Positions 7,386 to 12,038 of a DNA stretch of 12,038 nt are shown in pieces. Source of the stretch: Clostridium sp. UBA1056 (GTDB lineage Bacteria > Bacillota > Clostridia > Clostridiales > Clostridiaceae); assembly GCA_002316385.1 (NCBI GenBank), contig DCDL01000054.1:13295-25332 (forward strand), given 5' to 3'. Positions within the stretch are counted from its first letter, which is position 1, and each line of letters opens with the position of its first letter. Below the pieces are notes generated by a model. The model saw nothing but the letters and a program-made list of their open reading frames with translations. It was not told where the DNA came from and searched no databases. The position numbers and the translations under genes are program-made.

Positions 7386-9242
7386 ATGCCGGCTAGAAAA
7401 AGCTATAATAGATTTTTTATAATATTACAAGAAGATCAAAAAGGATATGGACTAGATTCTAATAAAACACCTTCAGGCTACGCTAAGTTAGAAGTAAGAA
7501 ACGATAAAGCAAAAGCATCGTTCTACGTTCAAAATCTTAAAAAGCAAAAAGGCCCATACTGTATGATTTTAATAGTTCAAGGTAAGAGCGGTAAAGAACT
7601 AGTAAATCTTGGTCAAGTCAATATAGATAATGGTGGAAAGGCTGATGTTAGCAATGAATTTGATGCTAATAATTTAGCAAATACAAACATAAGTATGGAC
7701 AATGTACAAGGAGCAGCTATTGGTAGAATAAATTCAGATAAAGTTATGCCTGTAATGGTAGGCTTCACTGGAGGGGAAGAACTTAAAAATTGGCATACAT
7801 CCCCTATAGCTAAGAGTAACAGTAATACTACTAAGAAAAATAATAATATAACAAAACAAGTAAAAGAAACTCCAAAATCATATAATGAAAATATGAATAA
7901 AGTGATGCCTCAAGGTAAAGCCAATAATGCTAATATGACTCAGAAACAAACAGGTACATCTAAAAATGCAGGTACTGGAACTACTGCTAATGAAGCTGGC
8001 AATCCTATGGGTAGTATAAATCCTAGTATGGGTGATATGAATAGTAATACAGAGAATTTAACTAATCCTACTAAAATTACTAATCAAGCACCAGGAACTA
8101 CTGCTAATGAAGCTGGCAATCCTATGGGCAGTATAAATCCTAGTATGGGTGACATGAGTAGTAATACAGAGAATTTAAATAAACCTAAGCCGATAAACGT
8201 TAATAACCCAGCACCAGGAGCTACTGCTAATGAAGCTGGCAATCCTAAGGGCAGTATAAATCCTAGTATGGGTGACATGGATAGTAATATAGAGAATTTA
8301 AATAAACCTAATTCTACTAAAATTACTAATCCAGCACCAGGAGCTACTGCTAATGAAGCGGGCAATCCTATGGGCAGTATAAATCCTAGTATGGGTGACA
8401 TGAATAGTAATATAGAGAATTTAAATAATGCAATGCCTAATACAAGGAGTGACGGTGATAGGGTATCATGCAATACATGTAATCAAGGAAAAGCTAAAGG
8501 TTACGAGGATTATATAAATGATGAAGTAGATATTATAAATGTTGAAGAAATTGAGCCTGAAGTAAATGATAATATGATAAATGATGAATTAGAAGTTAGG
8601 GATGGAGATTATAATGAGGATAGAAATAGAATGTTTGAAGAGTATGAGGAAGAAATAGAGAGATTAAAGAGCTATAGAAAAAAACATTCTAAGAAGAAAA
8701 ACAGGTATGATGATGACTGTAAGATAAAACATCAATGGGATTGTGAAGATATGAGGTCAAAGAAAAAGCATGGAGAATATAAGCCAGAAAAATATAAAAA
8801 TAGTGAGTGGAATGATAAGGATTATCCTGTTGGAGCCAAAGGTAAATTTTTCAAAGAAGTAGTGTATGGTTTAGAGAAGATTGGTAGCAATGAAAATATT
8901 AAAAATTGTTTTTGGTACAAGGCTCGTGTAAAGAAACTAGAGGATATGTATTGTGTTTATGATTACAATAAATATTCTGTAGTTTTCTATCCTATGATTT
9001 GCTACTATCCATATATATCTAGACATGGTAACTTCATGGTAGGATATAAATGTGATGATGAAGGTGATTTAAAATATATCATATATGCAATCCCAGGTAC
9101 AAGAAGCTTATCAGATCAACCATATGAAGGAAGGACTGGTTTCGTAACTTTCATGCCAGATGAGGATAATGATAAGTTAGGTCATTGGTTAATGTATTAT
9201 GATATAAAAGGTAATACCGTTGTTGTACCAGTAAAGAGATAA
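7386..9242 (+). CDS. 618-residue clostridial protein of unknown function with four tandem 28-residue repeats
   Basis: I do not know its function. The start at 7386 is chosen because GGAGGT lies seven bases upstream; the in-frame ATG at 7371 overlaps that site. Residues 1-140 look like a compact beta-rich domain (aromatic and glycine-rich, from SYNRFFIILQED to VGFTGG). Residues 141-197 are a low-complexity Asn/Lys/Thr linker. Residues 198-346 hold four near-identical repeats rich in Gly, Asn, Pro and Met. A CxxC (C362/C365) follows, then an acidic stretch (about 376-425), a Lys-rich stretch (429-475), and a conserved-looking aromatic C-terminal domain (about 480-618). No signal peptide or membrane helix is present. 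From memory, similar N- and C-terminal regions occur in other clostridial proteins joined by variable linkers. A spore-surface or structural role is possible but is only inference. It is a single-gene unit bounded by terminators, located where yabG follows rsmA in Bacillus. Confidence 0.8.
   Translation: MPARKSYNRFFIILQEDQKGYGLDSNKTPSGYAKLEVRNDKAKASFYVQNLKKQKGPYCMILIVQGKSGKELVNLGQVNIDNGGKADVSNEFDANNLANTNISMDNVQGAAIGRINSDKVMPVMVGFTGGEELKNWHTSPIAKSNSNTTKKNNNITKQVKETPKSYNENMNKVMPQGKANNANMTQKQTGTSKNAGTGTTANEAGNPMGSINPSMGDMNSNTENLTNPTKITNQAPGTTANEAGNPMGSINPSMGDMSSNTENLNKPKPINVNNPAPGATANEAGNPKGSINPSMGDMDSNIENLNKPNSTKITNPAPGATANEAGNPMGSINPSMGDMNSNIENLNNAMPNTRSDGDRVSCNTCNQGKAKGYEDYINDEVDIINVEEIEPEVNDNMINDELEVRDGDYNEDRNRMFEEYEEEIERLKSYRKKHSKKKNRYDDDCKIKHQWDCEDMRSKKKHGEYKPEKYKNSEWNDKDYPVGAKGKFFKEVVYGLEKIGSNENIKNCFWYKARVKKLEDMYCVYDYNKYSVVFYPMICYYPYISRHGNFMVGYKCDDEGDLKYIIYAIPGTRSLSDQPYEGRTGFVTFMPDEDNDKLGHWLMYYDIKGNTVVVPVKR
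7977..8423 (+). repeat. four in-frame tandem copies of an 84-bp unit (period 117-123 bp)
   Basis: Units begin at 7977, 8094, 8217 and 8340. Each encodes a 28-residue block starting G(T/A)TANEAGNP and ending in ENL, with the core GSINPSMGDM. Copies are nearly identical at the nucleotide level, including synonymous positions. The spacers of 33-39 bp (Lys/Thr/Asn/Pro-rich) vary in sequence and length by whole codons. Copy three has Lys instead of Met after GNP. This points to recent duplication and likely copy-number variation. Confidence 0.95.
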
Positions 9243-9273
9243 ATATTACAAATAATAATATTATTAAGGAATT

Positions 9274-9306
9274 TAAGCTCCGAATTTTATTCGGAGTTTA
9301 TTCTAT
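9274..9306 (+). terminator. intrinsic terminator of the repeat-protein gene
   Basis: The stem TAAGCTCCGAAT / ATTCGGAGTTTA (one G-T pair) has a TTT loop and is followed by a T-rich stretch, 31 bp after the stop codon. Confidence 0.88.
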
Positions 9307-9335
9307 TTTGGAGAGAAAGTACATAGTATATTAGT

Positions 9336-9346
9336 GGAGGGAGGGG
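9336..9346 (+). promoter_or_regulatory. ribosome binding site deciding the start of the PsbP-like gene
   Basis: The purine run GGAGGGAGGGG ends five bases before the ATG at 9352. An in-frame GTG at 9334 overlaps this run and has no ribosome binding site of its own, so the ATG is preferred. Confidence 0.75.
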
Positions 9347-9351
9347 AACAT

Positions 9352-9936
9352 ATGAAATTAGTAGATGATAATATGAGAAAATTAGGATTAGCAATAATAC
9401 TAGCCGGACTTATGATAGTTATATTAGGATTTGGAAAATACTTTGAAGAAAGTCTGAAAATAGCTACATTAACTCAGAATAGTATGGTTGAATTTAAACA
9501 ATATGATATTCTAGATGGTATGATAAAATATAAGTTACCTAGTAGCTGGCTAACCACAATAGAAGGAAATGAAGAGGATAAAAATGTATATTTAAATGAG
9601 TTCGTTTCAGAGGATGCTAGTACTTATGGTTATATAGAACTTTTAAATAGTACTGAAGGGGTTGAATCTATAGTAGATAAATGTATAGCAGATGTAGAAG
9701 ATATGGGAATAAAAGACTATAAAAAAGAAAAAGTAAAGATAGATGATAGAGAGCTAGATTGCCTTCAGTATAATTTAAAGAGTAGTAAAGAAAATATAAA
9801 AAGAACCTATGAATATTATGTTCCTTATAATAATTATGTAGTTAAGATAACATTTATAATTAGTGATAAAAAAACTAGAGAAAATACACAGGTAGTATTT
9901 GAAAATATAGTTAAAACTTTTTCATCTGAAAATTAG
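9352..9936 (+). CDS. membrane-anchored PsbP-like protein
   Basis: A 194-residue protein with a short charged N-terminus, one hydrophobic helix at residues 11-28 (LGLAIILAG to ILGFG) and an extracytoplasmic domain. The domain opens with a segment (DGMIKYKLPSSWL, residues 55-67) typical of PsbP/DUF1795-like proteins, and ends with a YYVPYNNYVVKITF strand followed by a FENIVKTF helix, again typical. No cysteine is placed for lipid attachment, so the helix is probably an uncleaved anchor. The molecular function of such proteins in non-photosynthetic Firmicutes is not known. It follows a terminator and needs its own promoter; CATAGTATA at 9322-9330 fits a sigma-K-like -10, but it lies too close to the ribosome binding site to be convincing. 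A lipoprotein gene follows 93 bp downstream. Confidence 0.7.
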   Translation: MKLVDDNMRKLGLAIILAGLMIVILGFGKYFEESLKIATLTQNSMVEFKQYDILDGMIKYKLPSSWLTTIEGNEEDKNVYLNEFVSEDASTYGYIELLNSTEGVESIVDKCIADVEDMGIKDYKKEKVKIDDRELDCLQYNLKSSKENIKRTYEYYVPYNNYVVKITFIISDKKTRENTQVVFENIVKTFSSEN

Positions 9937-9945
9937 AATAGTTAT

Positions 9946-9974
9946 TTGATTTAATGGATAACAACTATTATAAT
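9946..9974 (+). promoter_or_regulatory. promoter of the lipoprotein gene
   Basis: TTGATT (9946-9951) and perfect TATAAT (9969-9974) are separated by 17 bp, placing the transcription start near 9981, about 50 nt before the GTG. An inverted repeat (AATAGTT at 9937-9943 with AACTATT at 9963-9969) brackets the -35 and touches the -10, so it could be an operator. Confidence 0.65.
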
Positions 9975-10029
9975 AAAACATAAGATAAAGAATGAAAAGT
10001 TATAAGAATTTTTCAATTGGAGGACAAAG

Positions 10030-10836
10030 GTGAGAAGATTAAAAAGAAATTTAGTAATTATATTATTAGTAATATCATCATCATTAATTTCCGCCTGTGG
10101 AATAGTAGGAAATAGTGATTTTGATTATATGAGACAAGGAAATATCATGAAGGTTTCAATTCAAAGTACTAGAGATAAGAGTTATAAATTTACTGTTACT
10201 GATGAAGATGTAATAAATGATATATATAATATACTTTCTAGTGCAAGTGTAGTTGAAGAAAAGTCAACCTTAGACCCAGACTATATATTAGAAATATATG
10301 AAAGTCCAACTGAAGTTAAGACCTTCAATTATGTAGCTGGTCTTGATAAAAAAGATGGAGGAAATCTTTACAATGATGATGATAAATATATTGTTTCTGA
10401 GAGATTAGATAATGATATTATAAAAAACTTTGCAAATACAAGAAAACCTATCAACTTTGAATATATATATTATAATTCTATACTAAGCGCTATAGATAAA
10501 TACGTATCAGCTAATAAAGATTCAGGTAAAATTGGAGTTGATATTTCTAGTGATACCATGGCTTTACGTTTTCAAATATCTACAGACATTGAAGGATTTA
10601 AGAAGAAATTAAGTAAGATTAATTCTGTAAGCTTTATGGATGACTCTGTAAGCAGAGATGACTTTAATGTAGTTATGAGTATAAAAACAGAAGGATACAC
10701 TTCTGAAAAGTATAAGGGTATTGTTACATTTGAAAAGACTGAAAATGCTTCTACCGTTAATTATTATATAAATAATATTCGAGAGAATGGAGAATGGAAA
10801 TTTAACATAAGTGAAGAAAAACCAAAAGACTTCTAA
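10030..10836 (+). CDS. putative lipoprotein of unknown function
   Basis: A 268-residue exported protein. A basic start (MRRLKRN) is followed by a hydrophobic segment and a lipobox ending at C23 (LISAC). It should therefore be cleaved by signal peptidase II and lipid-anchored on the outer face of the membrane. Translation starts at GTG, five bases after GGAGGA (10019-10024). The mature part is hydrophilic. Residues about 41-80 have a beta-strand followed by a TDEDVINDIYNILSSA helix, a pattern seen in several clostridial lipoproteins of unknown role. The C-terminal part (about 155-265) has alternating strands ending in a GEWKFNISEE segment that may form a second domain. I recognise no catalytic motif. 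It is next to the PsbP-like membrane protein but has its own promoter; a shared envelope role is only a guess. Confidence 0.75.
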   Translation: MRRLKRNLVIILLVISSSLISACGIVGNSDFDYMRQGNIMKVSIQSTRDKSYKFTVTDEDVINDIYNILSSASVVEEKSTLDPDYILEIYESPTEVKTFNYVAGLDKKDGGNLYNDDDKYIVSERLDNDIIKNFANTRKPINFEYIYYNSILSAIDKYVSANKDSGKIGVDISSDTMALRFQISTDIEGFKKKLSKINSVSFMDDSVSRDDFNVVMSIKTEGYTSEKYKGIVTFEKTENASTVNYYINNIRENGEWKFNISEEKPKDF

Positions 10837-10885
10837 GATATAAAATAAAGAGTAAGTAAATTTATATTAGTTTATTTATGAGAAT

Positions 10886-10937
10886 TAAAGTGGCTATATT
10901 ATGATGATTTAAAACTTATCATAATATAGCCATTTAA
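10886..10937. terminator. bidirectional terminator between the lipoprotein gene and thiT
   Basis: A 15-bp perfect stem (10891-10905 with 10918-10932), extendable outward by A-T pairs and one G-T pair, with a 12-nt loop. It is flanked by TTTAAAATTATTTT on the right and AATTAAAG on the left. It lies between convergent genes: 55 bp after the lipoprotein stop and 3-8 bp beyond the thiT stop. Confidence 0.85.
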
Positions 10938-10939
10938 AA

Positions 10940-11587
10940 TTATTTTAATGTAGCATTATTAGTATATGGAGCTAATCTTCTTGTGAGACTCTTTAGATTT
11001 ATAACTGAGCATACAGCCATACAAATTAAACAATCTGCGAGAACATAAGAGCCGTTATATACCAATGAATATATTGCTGGAGCCATATTCCATTCAGTAG
11101 CATAGCTACCCCAGAAAATTATACCAGCTATATAGTGAAATATAAATTTAACAAAGAAAGCAACACCAATAGCTACAAACTTATTATTTTTAAAGAAGCC
11201 TGCAAGTCCCATTGCCATAAAAGGAAGGGTATAATCAAAAAGAACTTGAATAGGATGTACTATATATGCAGGTCCAATAACAAAGTTTAATATACCATAT
11301 ACAAAGCCTGTAAATATTCCTATAATAGGCCCATAAATAAATGATATTAATACTATAGGTAGCATACTAGCAAGAGTTGCACTTCCTCCAAAAGGTAATT
11401 CAAATAATTTAAAGAATTGAAGAATTACCGACATTGCCACTGCTAGGGCTATGTGGGCTATAAGCCTAGAAGTAAATTTAATATGTTTAACTTTTATAAA
11501 CACACAAAATAGAATTAGGACACCCACTAGGGTAGCAATGGTTGTCCAACTAGCTAGAATACCTTTGATATTTTCTAAGATTTCCAT
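10940..11587 (-). CDS. thiT: ECF transporter S component for thiamine
   Basis: A 215-residue integral membrane protein with about six hydrophobic helices, the thiamine-binding subunit that works with the shared EcfA-A'-T energizing module (not in this window) to import thiamine. Family segments are clear: GGSATLASMLP at 67-77, HPIQVLFDYTLPF at 111-123, HYIAGIIFWGSYA at 151-163, and YSLVYNG at 173-179. By spacing, H151, W159, Y173 and N178 correspond to thiamine-contacting residues of Lactococcus ThiT (H125, W133, Y146, N151), with one residue inserted. It is longer at the N-terminus than the roughly 180-residue Lactococcus protein, adding a hydrophobic segment at about 17-31. The start is supported by AGGAGG (11595-11600 on the - strand). 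A TPP riboswitch upstream independently confirms the thiamine role. Confidence 0.96.
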   Translation of the reverse strand: MEILENIKGILASWTTIATLVGVLILFCVFIKVKHIKFTSRLIAHIALAVAMSVILQFFKLFELPFGGSATLASMLPIVLISFIYGPIIGIFTGFVYGILNFVIGPAYIVHPIQVLFDYTLPFMAMGLAGFFKNNKFVAIGVAFFVKFIFHYIAGIIFWGSYATEWNMAPAIYSLVYNGSYVLADCLICMAVCSVINLKSLTRRLAPYTNNATLK

Positions 11588-11656
11588 AAAGAGTCCTCCT
11601 TTAATTTAATAGTGCTAAGGACTAATATTGAAGCCGAAGTGTAATCTTTTACTTTA

Positions 11657-11686
11657 TAAAAAAGCCGTGTTCGTAAGAACACGGCT
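11657..11686 (-). terminator. riboswitch-controlled terminator in the thiT leader
   Basis: On the - strand, AGCCGTGTTC pairs with GAACACGGCT around a TTAC loop, then a run of six U. It stands between the TPP aptamer and the thiT ribosome binding site, so it should stop transcription when TPP is bound. Confidence 0.93.
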
Positions 11687-11718
11687 AAATAACTAAGTAT
11701 TAACTTAAGCTTATTAAT

Positions 11719-11797
11719 CGCTTCCCTACGCTAGCATTATCTAGGTCAGGTAAAGGGTAATGAAAAATCATTTCTCAGCCGAAGCACCCCTAGCACA
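11719..11797 (-). ncRNA. TPP riboswitch (THI element)
   Basis: Read on the - strand, the segment contains the main conserved parts of the thi-box in order: GGGGTGC, then CTGAGA, then ACCCTTTACCTGA, then TAATGCTAGCGTAGGGAA. The variable P3 arm between CTGAGA and ACCC is short (about 15 nt), giving a compact aptamer of about 79 nt. Binding of thiamine pyrophosphate should favour the downstream terminator and lower thiT expression, a feedback on thiamine uptake. A possible switch is that CGGCT, just before the CTGAGA core (11777-11781), can pair with AGCCG, the first five bases of the terminator. Confidence 0.97.
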
Positions 11798-11818
11798 ATA
11801 ATATTATCTTATGTAATC

Positions 11819-11847
11819 ATAATACCATATATATTTTTATAGTTCAA
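11819..11847 (-). promoter_or_regulatory. promoter of the thiT transcript
   Basis: On the - strand, TTGAAC (11842-11847) and TATTAT (11819-11824) are separated by exactly 17 bp. Transcription would start near 11811, about 14 nt before the TPP aptamer and about 225 nt before the thiT ATG. Confidence 0.75.
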
Positions 11848-11880
11848 TATGATTTGCCTATATAAAGTTGGCCATATTAT

Positions 11881-11953
11881 TAAAGCTCCCTGCTCAAAAG
11901 AATATTTATAATTGAGGTAAGTATAGAAAAAAATATTCATATTAGGAGCTTTA
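11881..11953. repeat. two-segment inverted repeat of unknown role
   Basis: TAAAGCTCC (11881-11889) pairs with GGAGCTTTA (11945-11953). Inside it, GAATATTT (11900-11907) pairs with AAATATTC (11931-11938), leaving an internal loop of 10 and 6 nt and a 23-nt apical loop. Neither side is followed by a T-run, so it is not an intrinsic terminator. It matches no riboswitch I recognise. A weak + strand promoter (TTGCCT at 11854-11859, TATTAT at 11875-11880, 15-bp spacer) directly precedes it. The remaining 11954-12038 shows only short, stop-interrupted reading frames and no supported gene. Confidence 0.5.
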
Positions 11954-12038
11954 TATGAAGAGCTAAAGAAGTTTTAGAGCTTGAAATATGTATTTAATAT
12001 GTAACTTAGTTAAGGTATCTTCAAAAAATAAGTAAGTC

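Noticed and set aside
7371..7388. Start of the repeat protein at ATG 7371
   Set aside because: This ATG overlaps the GGAGGT ribosome binding site that correctly precedes the ATG at 7386.
7977..8423. Regularly spaced direct repeats resembling a CRISPR array
   Set aside because: Units are 84 bp, in frame and translated within a long ORF, and the spacers encode similar residues; no cas genes are nearby.
8084..8473. 129-codon reverse-strand reading frame across the repeat array
   Set aside because: It is the mirror of the in-frame repeats on the + strand; its apparent repeats are imposed by the real gene, and it has no ribosome binding site.
9334..9354. GTG start at 9334 for the PsbP-like protein
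   Set aside because: It overlaps the purine-rich ribosome binding site that serves the ATG at 9352, and would add only six charged residues.
11954..12038. Start of a + strand gene at the ATG after GGAG
   Set aside because: The frame stops after three codons, and other frames in this stretch are broken by several stops.

Overview
This window reads as chromosomal DNA of a low-GC, spore-forming Firmicute, most likely Clostridium in the broad sense. Evidence for this is the very A/T-rich sequence, strong AGGAGG-type ribosome binding sites, A/T-rich codon choice, many intrinsic terminators, and a core gene order metG - tatD - yabE - rnmV - rsmA that corresponds to metS - yabD - yabE - rnmV - ksgA of Bacillus subtilis.

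Layout: 1-167 is a short leader with a possible promoter. metG (methionyl-tRNA synthetase, 168-2108) ends in a terminator. A small TIGR04076-type protein (2188-2436) faces a reverse-strand PHP-family phosphoesterase (2458-3225), and they share a bidirectional terminator. This pair interrupts the ancestral metG-tatD neighbourhood. After a 330-bp A/T-rich gap comes tatD (3556-4320), whose stop codon overlaps the start of a possible 34-codon small ORF. A gap with inverted repeats and a consensus vegetative promoter precedes yabE (4638-5669, wall-associated G5/3D-domain protein). rnmV (RNase M5, 5S rRNA maturation) and rsmA (16S rRNA dimethyltransferase) form a tight two-gene rRNA-processing operon at 5834-7220.

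The second half is less conserved. Where B. subtilis has yabG/veg, this window has a 618-residue protein (7386-9242) with conserved-looking ends separated by four nearly identical 28-residue tandem repeats and a strongly charged segment. It is followed by two small cell-surface proteins: a membrane-anchored PsbP-like protein (9352-9936) and a lipoprotein (10030-10836) with its own good promoter. On the reverse strand is thiT (10940-11587), the thiamine-binding subunit of an ECF transporter. A complete cis-regulatory unit precedes it: promoter, TPP riboswitch, terminator and RBS. The last 230 bases hold a two-segment inverted repeat of unknown role and no supported gene.

No mobile element, CRISPR array, tRNA or rRNA is visible. 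I see no clearly new multi-gene system. The best candidates for something undescribed are the repeat-bearing 618-residue protein with its envelope neighbours, the small ORF after tatD, and the structured inverted repeat at the right end.
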